From contig JAAYFT010000027.1 of the NCBI GenBank assembly GCA_012728125.1, forward strand, positions 1 to 56,128: DNA of 56,128 nt. Direction: 5' to 3'. The position numbers and the translations under genes were made by a program. Source of the DNA: Tissierellia bacterium (GTDB lineage Bacteria > Bacillota > Clostridia > Tissierellales > Tissierellaceae). The notes beneath the pieces are model-generated. The model was not told where the DNA came from. It did no database searches and worked only from the letters and a program-made list of their open reading frames with translations. Positions 37,591-47,902 of the stretch are shown here, in pieces (the stretch's first letter is position 1; each line of letters starts with the position of its first letter).

Positions 37591-37618
37591 ATAAGTACAA
37601 TAATAAAGGAGGAATTGC

Positions 37619-39718
37619 ATGGAGAAAACTTATGAATTAAATTTAGCAGGAAAAGCATTAAAAGTTACCATAGGAAAAGTAGCTGAACAAGCAAATGGTG
37701 CATGTTTAGTCCAATATGGTGATACAGTTGTTTTAGCAACTGCAACTGCTTCTAAAGAACCTAGAGAAGGAATTGATTTCTTCCCATTAAGTGTTGATTA
37801 TGAAGAAAAACTATATTCTGTAGGTAAAATACCAGGTGGTTTTATTAAAAGGGAAGGGAGGCCAAGTGAAAAAGCTATTCTTACTTCAAGATTAATAGAT
37901 AGGCCATTAAGACCCTTATTCCCAGATGGATACAGAAATGACGTTCAAATAATTACCACAGTTTTATCTGTAGACCAAGATCATTCGCCTGAAATTGTTG
38001 CAATGATTGGTTCTTCTATTGCCTTGTCTATTTCTGATATTCCTTTTAATGGTCCAACAGGATCAGTCTTAGTAGGATTAATAGATGGCAAATTCGTAAT
38101 TAATCCAAATAGTGAAGAGAGGGAGAAATCAGATATACACTTAGTAGTTGCAGGTACAAAAGATGCCATTATGATGGTTGAAGCAGGAGCCAATGAAATA
38201 CCTGAAGAAACCATTTTAGAAGGAATTCTAACAGCTCACACCGAAATCAAAAAAATATGTGACTTCATTGAAGGCATAGCCAAAGAAATAGGAAAACCTA
38301 AGGCCGAATTTCCAATTTTTGTACCTGATGAGGAAATAGCTAAAAAGGTAAGAGAGTATGGAAGAGAAAAACTAATAGCAGCCATAAATACTGTAGAAAA
38401 ACAGGAAAGACTTGAAAATATAGATAGGGTAAGTAAAGAGATTAAGGAAGTATTTTTAGAAGAGTATCCAGAATCAGAAAGCGACATAAATGAAATTATT
38501 GAAACTATGCTTAAGGAAGAAGTAAGAAGAATGATTTTAGAAGAAGGTATTAGGCCAGATAATAGAAAGGCAGAAGAAATAAGGCCTATTACTACAGAAG
38601 TTGGATTACTTCCTAGGGCCCATGGTTCAGGATTATTTACTAGGGGTCAGACTCAAGTATTAACCATAGCAACTTTAGGAGCCATAAGTGATGCACAAGT
38701 AATAGATGGAATTGGTGAAGAAGAGTCTAAAAGATATATGCATCATTATAATTTCCCACCATATTCAGTAGGTGACGTTAGACCATTAAGGGGTCCTGGC
38801 AGAAGGGAAATTGGTCATGGTGCATTGGCTGAAAGAGCTTTAGAGCCTGTAATACCTTCAGAAGATGACTTTCCTTATACAATTAGGTTAGTATCTGAAG
38901 TTTTAAGCTCCAATGGATCATCTTCTCAAGCCAGTGTATGCGGTAGTACTTTAGCATTACTAGATGCAGGGGTACCCATAAAGGCTCCAGTAGCAGGTAT
39001 TGCAATGGGGCTAATTAAAGAAAAGGATAAGGTAGCAATCCTATCTGACATACAAGGAATGGAAGACCACTTAGGAGATATGGACTTTAAAGTTGCTGGT
39101 ACTAGAAAAGGTGTTACAGCAATACAAATGGATATAAAAATAGCAGGTATAGACAAACCGATATTACAAGAAGCATTGGAAAAAGCTAGAAAGGGAAGGT
39201 TATTCATCTTAGAAAAGATGGAAGAGACCATATCAGCTCCAAGAGAAAGTTTATCACCATACGCACCTATAATGTATACTATGAATGTTAATCCAGACAA
39301 GATTAGGGACATTATTGGACCAGGTGGCAAAATGATAAACAAGATAATTGATGAAACTAATGTAAAAATTGACATAATGGATGATTCAGGAAAAATATTC
39401 ATAACAGCTCCTACTGCTGAAGGTGGCCAAAGAGCAATGGAGATGATTAACAGCATAGTTAAGGAAGTAGAAGTTGGGGATATCTATTTAGGTAAGGTTA
39501 CTAGAATCACTAATTATGGTGCCTTCTTAGAAATATTAAATGGTAAAGAAGGACTTCTTCATATCTCCAATATAGCTAAGGAGAGAATAAACAAGGTAGA
39601 AGACGTATTATCTGTAGGTGATGAGGTATTAGTTAAAGTAATGGAAATAGATAATCAGGGTAGGATCAACTTATCTAGAAAAGCTTTATTACCTGATGAA
39701 CCAAAAAGAGAAGATTAA
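37619..39718 (+). CDS. pnp: Polynucleotide phosphorylase
   Basis: A 699-residue 3'-5' exoribonuclease. Two RNase PH domains flank an all-helical region. The first has [18 protein letters not shown] and the second has [11 protein letters not shown] and [21 protein letters not shown] domain ([16 protein letters not shown]) and an S1 domain ([15 protein letters not shown]) end the protein. It works with RNase Y, encoded near the end of this window, in mRNA decay. A strong AAGGAGG precedes the ATG. Confidence 0.97.
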   Translation: MEKTYELNLAGKALKVTIGKVAEQANGACLVQYGDTVVLATATASKEPREGIDFFPLSVDYEEKLYSVGKIPGGFIKREGRPSEKAILTSRLIDRPLRPLFPDGYRNDVQIITTVLSVDQDHSPEIVAMIGSSIALSISDIPFNGPTGSVLVGLIDGKFVINPNSEEREKSDIHLVVAGTKDAIMMVEAGANEIPEETILEGILTAHTEIKKICDFIEGIAKEIGKPKAEFPIFVPDEEIAKKVREYGREKLIAAINTVEKQERLENIDRVSKEIKEVFLEEYPESESDINEIIETMLKEEVRRMILEEGIRPDNRKAEEIRPITTEVGLLPRAHGSGLFTRGQTQVLTIATLGAISDAQVIDGIGEEESKRYMHHYNFPPYSVGDVRPLRGPGRREIGHGALAERALEPVIPSEDDFPYTIRLVSEVLSSNGSSSQASVCGSTLALLDAGVPIKAPVAGIAMGLIKEKDKVAILSDIQGMEDHLGDMDFKVAGTRKGVTAIQMDIKIAGIDKPILQEALEKARKGRLFILEKMEETISAPRESLSPYAPIMYTMNVNPDKIRDIIGPGGKMINKIIDETNVKIDIMDDSGKIFITAPTAEGGQRAMEMINSIVKEVEVGDIYLGKVTRITNYGAFLEILNGKEGLLHISNIAKERINKVEDVLSVGDEVLVKVMEIDNQGRINLSRKALLPDEPKRED

Positions 39719-39727
39719 TGGTAGATG

Positions 39728-39760
39728 CATGAACCAGAAACTAGGTTCATGTTTTTATTT
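39728..39760 (+). terminator. Terminator after pnp
   Basis: CATGAACC (39728-39735) and GGTTCATG (39744-39751) form an 8-bp stem with an 8-base loop, followed by TTTTTATTTT. Confidence 0.8.
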
Positions 39761-39821
39761 TATAGAATAATAATTAATCTCATGAATATATATTAATGTA
39801 AAATGTATTGGAGGGATTGCA

Positions 39822-40535
39822 ATGAGATTAATTATTATTAATAAAAAGGCTTTGTTATTATTTTTTATAGTATTAGTACTAATCATACTTACTATAATTG
39901 TCACTTTAGTTTATAATAGGGTGGAGGAGACCTTCAACCCAGATGTATATTATCAAGGTAATACAGATGAAAAAATTTTAGCCTTTGCATGTAATGTAGA
40001 TTGGGGTAACGAGTATATTCCTAAAATGCTTAAGATATTTGAGGATAATAATATTAAGATTACTTTTTTTGTAACAGGAAGATGGGCGGAAAAGCACGGG
40101 GAGATTTTAAAAAGTATTTATGAGGCAGGCCATGAAATCGGAAATCATGGCTATAATCATATTGATTATGATAAATTATCTTATGAGAAGAATAAAGAGG
40201 AAATAGAGAAAGCCCATAATATTATAAAAGATGTTATAAATGTTGATTCAAAATATTTCGCCCCACCTTCAGGAGCCTTTAATGACAACACCATTAGAGC
40301 TTCAAAAGATCTGGGTTATGAGCTCATAATGTGGAGCATAGATACCATAGACTGGCGTAAGGATAGTACGAAGGACATAATTATAAGAAGAGTTACAGAA
40401 AAAATTCATAAAGGAGCAATTGTACTAATGCATCCAACTGAAGAAACGGTGAAAGCTTTACCAGAAATAATTAATTATATACATAAAATTGGATACAAAA
40501 TTGGTAGAATTAGCGATATAATTAAAAATGATTAA
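39822..40535 (+). CDS. YlxY/PdaB-like polysaccharide deacetylase-family protein, degenerate active site
   Basis: A 237-residue NodB-fold protein with an N-terminal membrane anchor (residues 8-30). Its place after pnp and before an M16 peptidase matches B. subtilis ylxY. The fold motifs are recognisable (FFVTGRWAEKH, GNHGYNH, APPSGAFND, IVLMHP), but the canonical TFDDG is CNVDWG and the RPPYG-type motif is APPSG. The catalytic base Asp therefore appears replaced by Asn and the motif-3 Arg by Ala, while both metal-type histidines of HGYNH remain. It may act on cell-wall or cortex glycans with altered chemistry or be a binding protein. Confidence 0.82.
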   Translation: MRLIIINKKALLLFFIVLVLIILTIIVTLVYNRVEETFNPDVYYQGNTDEKILAFACNVDWGNEYIPKMLKIFEDNNIKITFFVTGRWAEKHGEILKSIYEAGHEIGNHGYNHIDYDKLSYEKNKEEIEKAHNIIKDVINVDSKYFAPPSGAFNDNTIRASKDLGYELIMWSIDTIDWRKDSTKDIIIRRVTEKIHKGAIVLMHPTEETVKALPEIINYIHKIGYKIGRISDIIKND

Positions 40536-40561
40536 AAACAGTAGTAACTAAGGAGGAAAAT

Positions 40562-41848
40562 ATGTATTTAATTGATAGACTAGACAATGGTATAAGAGTT
40601 GTCATGGAGAGAATCCCATATATCAACTCTGTTTCTATTGGAATAATAATAGACTGTGGCTCTAAAAATGAAAACAGGAATAATAACGGTATTACCCATT
40701 TTATTGAACACATGTTATTTAAAGGCACCAAGGAAAGAGATGCAAAAGCCATAGCTGAAACCATAGATAATATTGGTGGAGTCTTGAATGCATTTACCAG
40801 CAAGGAGGCTACCGTTTATTATGCAAAGGTCCTGAACAACCATATTGAAACTGCTATTGATGTATTAAGCGATATGGTAAATAATTCATTGTTTAATGAA
40901 GGAGATATTGAAAAAGAAAAATCTGTAATACTTGAAGAATTATTTATGTACTTAGACTCTCCAGAAGATTTAGCAATTGAACTTTTGAACGAAATGATGT
41001 TTGAAGGTACAAGACTTGAATACCCTGTCATAGGTACAGAAGAAAGTATTAAGGCCATTAATAGAGAAAAGATATTATACTATTTTTCAGAAAACTATAT
41101 ATCCGAAAATATGATAATTTCCATAGCAGGGAACATCGATGAAAAAGAATGTTTAAAACTATTAAAATATTATTTTGGGAACTTAAATAGGAAAAAATTA
41201 AAAACATCAGATTTAAAAGTTTCTAAAACCCAGCACAAGTTCACTAATAAATTAAACTACATTAATAAAGATACTGAACAAATAAACCTATGTATAGGTA
41301 TGGAAGGTCTTCCGATTACATCTTCAAAGCTAGAAGCTTTGATGATCTTAAATAATATTTTTGGTGGTAGTATGAGTTCCCGACTATTCCAAAAGATAAG
41401 GGAAGATTTGGGACTAGCCTATACCATAGAAACATTTCCTTCTTCTTTTAAGGAAGCAGGTATTTTAAACCTATTTTTAGGCCTACATCCAGGTCAGGTA
41501 TTAAAATCTATTAAGGCTATTAATGATGAAATTAATCAAATAAAGAAAAATTTAATTTCTAAAGAGGAATTGATGAAATCAAAGGAACAATTAAAGGGGA
41601 ATTATGTATTAAGTATGGAAAATACTTTTAATAGAATGTATGAAATGGGAAAATCATTGTTAGTCTTTGATAGGGTGTTTTCTCAGAAAGAGATCTTAAA
41701 TAGAATAGATAGGATAGATATGGAAGATATTGAGGAAGTTAGCAGGGTTATTTTCAACAGAGAAAAGTTTAATGTTGCTTATGTTGGGAAAGTTGACACT
41801 ATAAATGATAGTAAAATTAAAGAAATATTATTTAATGAGGTGATCTAA
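40562..41848 (+). CDS. mlpA: M16-family zinc peptidase (MlpA/YmxG-like)
   Basis: A 428-residue pitrilysin-type peptidase. The inverted zinc motif HxxEH is at residues 46-50 ([12 protein letters not shown]), and the third ligand Glu is near 125-126 in [12 protein letters not shown]. The C-terminal half has the usual inactive M16 repeat with [20 protein letters not shown]. It corresponds in place and type to B. subtilis mlpA next to ylxY. An AAGGAGGAAA site precedes the ATG. Confidence 0.9.
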   Translation: MYLIDRLDNGIRVVMERIPYINSVSIGIIIDCGSKNENRNNNGITHFIEHMLFKGTKERDAKAIAETIDNIGGVLNAFTSKEATVYYAKVLNNHIETAIDVLSDMVNNSLFNEGDIEKEKSVILEELFMYLDSPEDLAIELLNEMMFEGTRLEYPVIGTEESIKAINREKILYYFSENYISENMIISIAGNIDEKECLKLLKYYFGNLNRKKLKTSDLKVSKTQHKFTNKLNYINKDTEQINLCIGMEGLPITSSKLEALMILNNIFGGSMSSRLFQKIREDLGLAYTIETFPSSFKEAGILNLFLGLHPGQVLKSIKAINDEINQIKKNLISKEELMKSKEQLKGNYVLSMENTFNRMYEMGKSLLVFDRVFSQKEILNRIDRIDMEDIEEVSRVIFNREKFNVAYVGKVDTINDSKIKEILFNEVI

Positions 41849-41850
41849 GG

Positions 41851-42282
41851 ATGAAAGTAAAAGTTATTAACAAAAGCAAATTTGAACTACCAAAGTATGA
41901 GACTGAAGGTTCTGCAGGAATAGACCTTCAGGCAAATATAGAGGAGCCAATTACATTAAATCCTTTAGAAAGGGCTTTAATACCCACAGGTTTATATATA
42001 TCAATGCCAATGGGTTACGAAGCACAAATCCGAGGTAGATCAGGCCTTGCCCTAAAGCATGGAATTTCATTAGCTAATGGAATTGGAACCATAGACAGTG
42101 ACTATAGGGGAGAGATCAAGGTTATCTTAATCAATTTGGGTAACGAAGCTTATACCATAAATGCAGGCGATAGAATTGCACAAATGGTTTTCATGAAATA
42201 TGAAAAGGCAGAATTAGAATTAGTAGAAGAGTTAGATGAAACAAAAAGAGGTAAGGGTGGTTTTGGACATTCAGGTTATTAA
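41851..42282 (+). CDS. dut: Deoxyuridine 5'-triphosphate nucleotidohydrolase (dUTPase)
   Basis: A 143-residue trimeric dUTPase with all five motifs: [37 protein letters not shown] and the C-terminal arm [11 protein letters not shown]. It hydrolyses dUTP to keep uracil out of DNA. It starts 2 bases after the M16 peptidase stop with GAGGTGA inside its tail. Confidence 0.96.
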   Translation: MKVKVINKSKFELPKYETEGSAGIDLQANIEEPITLNPLERALIPTGLYISMPMGYEAQIRGRSGLALKHGISLANGIGTIDSDYRGEIKVILINLGNEAYTINAGDRIAQMVFMKYEKAELELVEELDETKRGKGGFGHSGY

Positions 42283-42290
42283 AGCTCATA

Positions 42291-42325
42291 TATGACCTTA
42301 TCATAAATGATAACTCATATTTTTA
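42291..42325 (+). terminator. Probable terminator after dut
   Basis: TATGA-CC-TTATCA (42291-42303) pairs with TGATAA-C-TCATA (42308-42319) as an AT-rich stem of 11 pairs with a small internal loop, followed by TTTTT. Confidence 0.55.
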
Positions 42326-42377
42326 ACAATCCTCCAATATAATTTAATATATATCTTATAAATTAGGAGGGATTATT

Positions 42378-42623
42378 TTGAGACTAATAGACCTGGGACA
42401 AAAAGAAATCGTTAACTTAAATAACGGTGGCAGACTTGGACTAGTTGCAGATAGCGATTTTTTAATAGATGAAGAAAGCGGTAGAATCATTTCTTTATTA
42501 GTTTCAGAAAGAAGATTTGGACTGAGGCTACTTGGTTTAGATAGTATGGATACTGAAATACCCTGGGAATCAATTAGAAAAATAGGTTATGACATGATTA
42601 TTATCGAAACAGACCCTGTTTAA
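42378..42623 (+). CDS. YlmC/YmxH family PRC-barrel protein, sporulation-linked
   Basis: An 81-residue protein of the YlmC/YmxH family: MRLIDLGQKEIVNLNNGGRL, DEESGRIISLLV and IPWESIRKIGYDMIII. The family is widespread in endospore formers and B. subtilis ymxH lies at this same place, but its function is not known. The start is a TTG at 42378 after TTAGGAGGGAT. The CCTCC at 42331-42335 could pair with this GGAGG. Confidence 0.85.
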   Translation: MRLIDLGQKEIVNLNNGGRLGLVADSDFLIDEESGRIISLLVSERRFGLRLLGLDSMDTEIPWESIRKIGYDMIIIETDPV

Positions 42624-42637
42624 ATCATTACATTTTT

Positions 42638-42671
42638 AAAAACATATATCATTATTGATATATGTTTTTTT
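42638..42671 (+). terminator. Strong terminator after ylmC-family gene
   Basis: AAAAACATATATCA (42638-42651) and its complement (42656-42669) form a perfect 14-bp stem with a 4-base loop; the A-rich left arm and T-run right arm make it look bidirectional. Confidence 0.85.
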
Positions 42672-42732
42672 ATAACCCATAGGAAAGTCCTACTTTTTAT
42701 TCTTAAAATTTATAACTTTCCCCACAAATTTC

Positions 42733-42759
42733 AAAAAAGCTTCAATAGAAGCTATTTTT
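42733..42759 (+). terminator. Second terminator-like hairpin before tepA
   Basis: AGCTTC (42738-42743) and GAAGCT (42748-42753) with loop AATA, flanked by AAAA and ATTTTT, form a short stem with a U-run. It lies about 65 bases after the previous terminator; the remaining gap to tepA shows no convincing promoter. Confidence 0.5.
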
Positions 42760-42822
42760 ATTTGCATATATTTAACTTAAAGGTAAATGATAATAATACT
42801 TTATTATATGGGAGGCAATAAT

Positions 42823-43506
42823 ATGAAGGATAATGATAAAGATAAGTTAGATAATGAAAAAGTAGAAAACATAAAAGAAGTAGGGGTACCTAATGTACCG
42901 GAAATGAAAAATAATATTCAATTTATCTCCATTATTGGAGAAGTAGAGGGACACAATATGGCACCCAGTGATAAAAAGGCCACAAAATATGAACACATTA
43001 TTCCCATACTTATCGCAGCACAGCAGGATCCTAAAATAGAAGGTATATTTATTATACTTAATACAGTTGGAGGTGATGTTGAGGCTGGCCTCGCCTTAGC
43101 TGAATTAATAAATTCAGTAGAAAAACCAAAGGTATCCTTAGTCTTGGGAGGTGGTCATAGTATTGGTGTCCCATTGGCTACTTCAACTGATTATTCTTTC
43201 ATAGTGCCTACTGCCACTATGACCATACACCCTATTAGGACTACTGGGTTAGTCATAGGAGTCCCTCAAACCTTTAGATATTTTGAAAAAATGCAAGATA
43301 GGATAATAAGTTTCATCCTTAGAACCTCAAAAATTGATAGGGATACATTAAAGTCCTTAATGTATGCTACAGATGAAATCGCTAATGATGTTGGTACTAT
43401 TTTAGTAGGTGAAGAAGCTGTGAAGTACAAATTAATAGATGAAGTAGGAGGGTTTGCAAAAGCTTTAAGAAAATTAAATGAAATGATAGAAGGTAAAAAC
43501 CAATAG
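42823..43506 (+). CDS. tepA: ClpP-fold protease TepA/YmfB family
   Basis: A 227-residue cytoplasmic ClpP-like protein, known in Bacillus as translocation-enhancing protein TepA. The nucleophile Ser lies in GGGHSIGVPLATS and the His in TMTIHPIRTTG; the Asp would be further on. The NTVGGDVEAGLALAELI segment is also conserved. The ATG at 42823 is seven bases after GGGAGG; an upstream in-frame ATG at 42787 adds a hydrophobic segment before that site and is rejected. It lies upstream of uppP and ftsK/spoIIIE; in B. subtilis tepA is likewise next to spoIIIE. Confidence 0.88.
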   Translation: MKDNDKDKLDNEKVENIKEVGVPNVPEMKNNIQFISIIGEVEGHNMAPSDKKATKYEHIIPILIAAQQDPKIEGIFIILNTVGGDVEAGLALAELINSVEKPKVSLVLGGGHSIGVPLATSTDYSFIVPTATMTIHPIRTTGLVIGVPQTFRYFEKMQDRIISFILRTSKIDRDTLKSLMYATDEIANDVGTILVGEEAVKYKLIDEVGGFAKALRKLNEMIEGKNQ

Positions 43507-43523
43507 AATAGGTTATGAAACTA

Positions 43524-43532
43524 TGCTATAAT
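43524..43532 (+). promoter_or_regulatory. Extended -10 promoter of uppP
   Basis: TGC followed by TATAAT (43527-43532) is an extended -10 element 34 bases before the uppP start. A -35 hexamer is poor, which is tolerated with TGn. Confidence 0.45.
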
Positions 43533-43566
43533 AACATCAGTACGAACTATTAAAGGGGGAATTTTT

Positions 43567-44391
43567 TTGAACTTATTAGAAGCAATTGTATTAGGAATTA
43601 TTCAAGGAATTACAGAATTTTTGCCTATTAGCAGCTCAGGCCATTTAGTCTTATTACAAAACTTATTTGGTATTAAAGAAGGAAACTTGTTCTTTACAGA
43701 AATGCTCCATTTTGGTACTTTAATATCAATATTTGTAGTTTATTTCAATGATATAATAAAGATAATAGTAGAATTTTTCAAGCTTATTATTTCTATTATA
43801 AAAGGAAAAAAGGTTAAAGTTATAAATAAATATCAAAAGTTAGGACTTTTAATTATTCTAGGATCTATTCCAACTGCAATAATTGGATTACTATTTAAGG
43901 ATTTCTTTGAGTCCTTGTATGCATCAATTTTACCAATAGGCTTTGCTTTTTTAGTTACGGGCCTACTACTTTGGTTTTCTGAGAAGAAAGCTTTTCAAAA
44001 TAAGGATGTTAAGAATATGTCCGCTTTAGATGCTTTTTTAATTGGAACTGCCCAAGGTATTGCCATAATACCTGGTATTTCAAGATCAGGCTCTACAATA
44101 GTAGCTGGTTTATTAAGAGGTTTAAATAAACCTTTAGCTACTGAATATTCTTTCTTATTGGCTTTACCTGTTACTTTTGGCGCAAGTTTGTTAGGAATAG
44201 TTGATGTAATAAATTCTAAAACTGAAATATTAATAAATTTCCCACTTTTAGTGGGAGTACTTGCCTCTACTATTGTAGGTATAATAACTATTAAATTCTT
44301 AATCAACTTGATAAATAAAAACAAATTACATTACTTTTCCTACTATTTATGGATTCTAGGAATATTTGTAATTGTAAGTCATTTTATTTAG
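43567..44391 (+). CDS. uppP: Undecaprenyl-diphosphatase UppP (BacA)
   Basis: A 274-residue membrane protein with about eight helices. The two active-site repeats are GIIQGITEFLPISSSGHLV and GTAQGIAIIPGISRSGSTI, each with the conserved Gln, Glu/Ile and Ser positions of BacA. It recycles undecaprenyl diphosphate made by UppS and gives bacitracin tolerance in other species. The start is a TTG at 43567 after AAAGGGGGA. Confidence 0.96.
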   Translation: MNLLEAIVLGIIQGITEFLPISSSGHLVLLQNLFGIKEGNLFFTEMLHFGTLISIFVVYFNDIIKIIVEFFKLIISIIKGKKVKVINKYQKLGLLIILGSIPTAIIGLLFKDFFESLYASILPIGFAFLVTGLLLWFSEKKAFQNKDVKNMSALDAFLIGTAQGIAIIPGISRSGSTIVAGLLRGLNKPLATEYSFLLALPVTFGASLLGIVDVINSKTEILINFPLLVGVLASTIVGIITIKFLINLINKNKLHYFSYYLWILGIFVIVSHFI

Positions 44392-44412
44392 TTTGAAATA
44401 GAGGTGACTCCT

Positions 44413-46584
44413 TTGAAAAAGACTAAAACCAATGGTAATAAAAGAAAGAAAAAAACAAATAAGGACAAGTATCTTAAGGATATTTACGGTATTGTAATTG
44501 TAGCCTTTGGACTCTTAACCCTATTAAGCTTATTTAGTTCAAAAATGGGGATAATAGGCTCTATAATGGCAGGAACAACTTTCTCTTTTATGGGCTTTGG
44601 AGCGTATTTCTTTCCCCTAGTTATAATATTTAGTGGAACGATTTTTATCTTAAATAAATTTGATTTTAAAGAAAAAAGAGTGATTCTGGCTGCCTTATTT
44701 ATTTTTCTCAGCTTTCTTATAATTTTAGATGGTATAATTCCTGCAAATTACACATTATTAGATAGGATAAAAAATGCAATTAACTTAAGTAAAACCAGTA
44801 AAGGTGGAGGAATTATCGGAAGCTTCTTTGGCTATTTTTTCTACAAATTATTTGGTTCAATTGGAACATATATTGTTTTGAGTTTTGTTATTATAGTTTG
44901 CATATTGTTGATTACTAATAAAAACCTGGCTTGGTTAATAAAAAAAATTACCGAACCAATGAAGAAAATAATAAGAAAAACAAGTAAACCAAATATCTCT
45001 ACACCAACACCAGTAGAAGATATAAAAGAGGATATAAATGTGGTGGAATATAGTAAAAATCTTGGAAGACCTGCTTTGAAAGAAGTGAACCATAAGGAGG
45101 AAACAGAAAACATACATAATGAGATTAAGTTAAACATCAATAAAAGGACCGATTCTTATGTTGCTCCTTCCTTATCCTTACTAAAATCACCAATAATTAA
45201 TCAGAACGCAAATGATAAAAAGGAAATATTAAATAATGCCAAAATAATAGAAGAGACAATGAGTAATTTTGGTATTGATGCTAAGGTAGTTGAAATAAAC
45301 GTTGGCCCAACTATTACTTGTTATGAATTGCAACCTTCTCCTGGAATTAAACTTAGTAGGATTGTTTCCTTATCTGACAATATTGCTTTAAGTTTAGCTT
45401 CCTCAGATATTAGGATCGAAGCTCCAATTCCAGGAAAATCTGCCGTTGGAATTGAGGTTCCCAATAAGATAAAGACTAGTGTTTTACTTAAAGAGATAAT
45501 TGCCTCAAAAGAGTATCAAGAAATCGCTTCAAACCTGCCCCTTGCACTGGGCAAGGATGTTGCAGGCAATGTAATTGTATCTACTATAGATAAAATGCCC
45601 CATCTTTTAATAGCTGGAGCTACTGGGTCAGGAAAATCAGTATGTATTAATACGATTATTACCAGTATATTATATAAATCCTCTCCTGAGGATGTAAAAT
45701 TATTATTAATAGACCCTAAAGTGGTAGAACTTAGTATTTATAATGGTATACCTCATTTGTTAATTCCAGTAGTTACTGATCCGAAAAAAGCTACTTCTGC
45801 ACTTAGTTGGGCAGTAGAAGAAATGGAAAAAAGATATAAGCTATTTGCTGAAAACAGCGTAAGAGATATTAATGCCTACAATAATAAGATGAAAACCAAA
45901 GAAGAGCAACTTCCCAAAATAGTAATCATCATTGACGAGTTAGCAGATTTAATGATGGTTGCAGCCCAAGAAATTGAGGATTACATTTGTAGATTAGCCC
46001 AAATGGCAAGGGCAGCTGGCATGCATTTAATTGTTGCTACCCAAAGACCTTCAGTGGATGTAATTACAGGAACTATTAAGGCCAATATACCTTCAAGAAT
46101 TTCTTTTGCTGTTTCCTCACAAGTAGACTCAAGGACTATACTTGACATGTCAGGTGCTGAAAAGCTTTTGGGATATGGGGATATGCTTTTCTATCCTTCA
46201 TACTATTCAAAACCTGTGAGAATCCAAGGTGCCTTTATATCTGATGAGGAAGTAGAAGCAGTAGTAAAGTCAATTTCAGTAAAGGATGAAAATCAATACA
46301 ATATGGATATTATTGAAAAAATAGAAAGTCCAAAAGATGTTCTCTTTGAAGATGGAGATGAGCTCTTACCAGAAGCTATATCATTAGTTGTTGATGAGGG
46401 ACAAGCATCTATTTCATTGTTACAAAGAAGACTGAAAATTGGTTATGCAAGGGCTGCTAGGATAGTGGATGAAATGGAAGAAAGAGGCATAGTAGGAGGT
46501 TATGAAGGTAGTAAACCAAGAAAAGTACTAATTACACCAGAAGAGTTAGAATCATTAACTAGGAGTGATAACAGTGAATATTAA
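44413..46584 (+). CDS. spoIIIE: DNA translocase FtsK/SpoIIIE
   Basis: A 723-residue septal DNA pump. A basic N-terminus is followed by four membrane helices (to about residue 165), a linker and the motor with Walker A GATGSGKSVCIN and Walker B IVIIIDELADLMMVA. The C-terminal γ winged helix (QASISLLQRRLKIGYARAAR) reads chromosome polarity sequences. In an endospore former it would move the chromosome into the forespore. The TTG at 44413 after GAGGTGAC is preferred; the GTG at 44404 is part of that site. Confidence 0.94.
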   Translation: MKKTKTNGNKRKKKTNKDKYLKDIYGIVIVAFGLLTLLSLFSSKMGIIGSIMAGTTFSFMGFGAYFFPLVIIFSGTIFILNKFDFKEKRVILAALFIFLSFLIILDGIIPANYTLLDRIKNAINLSKTSKGGGIIGSFFGYFFYKLFGSIGTYIVLSFVIIVCILLITNKNLAWLIKKITEPMKKIIRKTSKPNISTPTPVEDIKEDINVVEYSKNLGRPALKEVNHKEETENIHNEIKLNINKRTDSYVAPSLSLLKSPIINQNANDKKEILNNAKIIEETMSNFGIDAKVVEINVGPTITCYELQPSPGIKLSRIVSLSDNIALSLASSDIRIEAPIPGKSAVGIEVPNKIKTSVLLKEIIASKEYQEIASNLPLALGKDVAGNVIVSTIDKMPHLLIAGATGSGKSVCINTIITSILYKSSPEDVKLLLIDPKVVELSIYNGIPHLLIPVVTDPKKATSALSWAVEEMEKRYKLFAENSVRDINAYNNKMKTKEEQLPKIVIIIDELADLMMVAAQEIEDYICRLAQMARAAGMHLIVATQRPSVDVITGTIKANIPSRISFAVSSQVDSRTILDMSGAEKLLGYGDMLFYPSYYSKPVRIQGAFISDEEVEAVVKSISVKDENQYNMDIIEKIESPKDVLFEDGDELLPEAISLVVDEGQASISLLQRRLKIGYARAARIVDEMEERGIVGGYEGSKPRKVLITPEELESLTRSDNSEY

Positions 46585-47902
46585 TAAAATTTCTATAGTT
46601 ACATTGGGATGTTCAAAGAACGAAATAGATTCTGAACTAATGATGAGCATATTAAAGGACAATGATTATACTATTACTAATTACTTAAATGAAGCAGATG
46701 TCATCATTGTTAACACCTGTGGCTTCATAGATAAGGCAAAGGAAGAATCTATTGAGGCTATATGGGAAATGACTAAGTATAAAAAGGAAGGTAATTGTAA
46801 ATACCTAATATTATCGGGCTGTTTAGCTGAAAGATATTCAAAAGAATTACTTGATGAAATTTCTGAAGTAGATGGTATTATAGGAACTGGTAATATTAAA
46901 GATATTACTTCAATAATTGAAAATCTAGATAAAAACAAAGGAAAAGTCAAAAAAGTTGGTAATATTAACGAAAAATATTTAGAAGGTGTAAATAGAATTA
47001 GTTTTAACCCTACAGAATATGTAAGAATATCAGAAGGCTGTAATAATTTTTGCACTTACTGTATTATCCCTAAATTAAGAGGCAAACATAGAAGTAGGGC
47101 AATGGACGATATTGTCAATGAAGTAGAGTACTTAGCTAATAATGGGGTTAAAGAAATTATCTTAATTGGCCAAAACACATCTGATTATGGCATTGATCTA
47201 TACGGTGAATACTGTTTAGATAAACTGTTAGATAGATTGAATGCTATTGATGGTATTAACTGGATTAGAATCCTATACCTTTACCCTGACAACTTTACTG
47301 ATGACTTAATAAGATCAATTAGGGATAATAAAAAGGTCGTAAAATATGTAGATATCCCCTTACAGCATATAAATGACAATGTTCTAAAAAGGATGAATCG
47401 TAGAACTACAAAGGAAGACATAATCTCCTTGATAAGTAAGCTTAGAAAGGAGATTCCTGATATTATTATTAGAACAACCTTTATCGTAGGTTTTCCTGGA
47501 GAAACAGAAGAGGAGTTTAATGAGCTATTAAGCTTTGTAAAGGAGATTAAATTTGATAGATTAGGTGTATTTACATATTCTAGAGAAGAAGGTACACCTG
47601 CATATAACCTACCCAACCAGGTACCGGATAAGATCAAGGAGCTTAGAAGGAATCAAATAATGGAAGCTCAAAAGGAAATATCTGAAAGAATCATGGCAGA
47701 AAAAGTAGAAAAGGTTATTAGTGTATTAATAGAAGAAGAAAGTGAGAATAATACATACATCGGTAGGTCATATATGGATAGTCCTGATATAGATGGTGTA
47801 GTTTATGTAAATAGCCATACAGAGTTAAAATTAGGAAGTTTTGTTGATGTGAAGATTGTAGATAGCCTAGAGTATGACTTAATTGGGGAGGTAATCCAAT
47901 GA
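46574..47902 (+). CDS. rimO: Ribosomal protein S12 methylthiotransferase RimO
   Basis: A 442-residue radical SAM enzyme that methylthiolates Asp-88 (E. coli numbering: D89) of S12. The N-terminal MTTase domain has three cluster cysteines in TLGCSKNEIDSE, NTCGFIDKAKEE and SGCLAERY. The radical SAM CxxxCxxC is in EGCNNFCTYCIIPKLRGK. A TRAM domain ends the protein. RimO is favoured over MiaB by the CSKN and PKLRGKHRSR segments. The GTG at 46574 after AGGAGTG is chosen; it overlaps ftsK by 11 bases. Confidence 0.93.
   Translation: MNINKISIVTLGCSKNEIDSELMMSILKDNDYTITNYLNEADVIIVNTCGFIDKAKEESIEAIWEMTKYKKEGNCKYLILSGCLAERYSKELLDEISEVDGIIGTGNIKDITSIIENLDKNKGKVKKVGNINEKYLEGVNRISFNPTEYVRISEGCNNFCTYCIIPKLRGKHRSRAMDDIVNEVEYLANNGVKEIILIGQNTSDYGIDLYGEYCLDKLLDRLNAIDGINWIRILYLYPDNFTDDLIRSIRDNKKVVKYVDIPLQHINDNVLKRMNRRTTKEDIISLISKLRKEIPDIIIRTTFIVGFPGETEEEFNELLSFVKEIKFDRLGVFTYSREEGTPAYNLPNQVPDKIKELRRNQIMEAQKEISERIMAEKVEKVISVLIEEESENNTYIGRSYMDSPDIDGVVYVNSHTELKLGSFVDVKIVDSLEYDLIGEVIQ

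Noticed and set aside
46574-47902. MiaB (tRNA methylthiotransferase) for the radical SAM gene.
   Set aside because: CSKNEIDSE and PKLRGKHRSR segments fit RimO better; MiaB usually has GCQMN near the first Cys.
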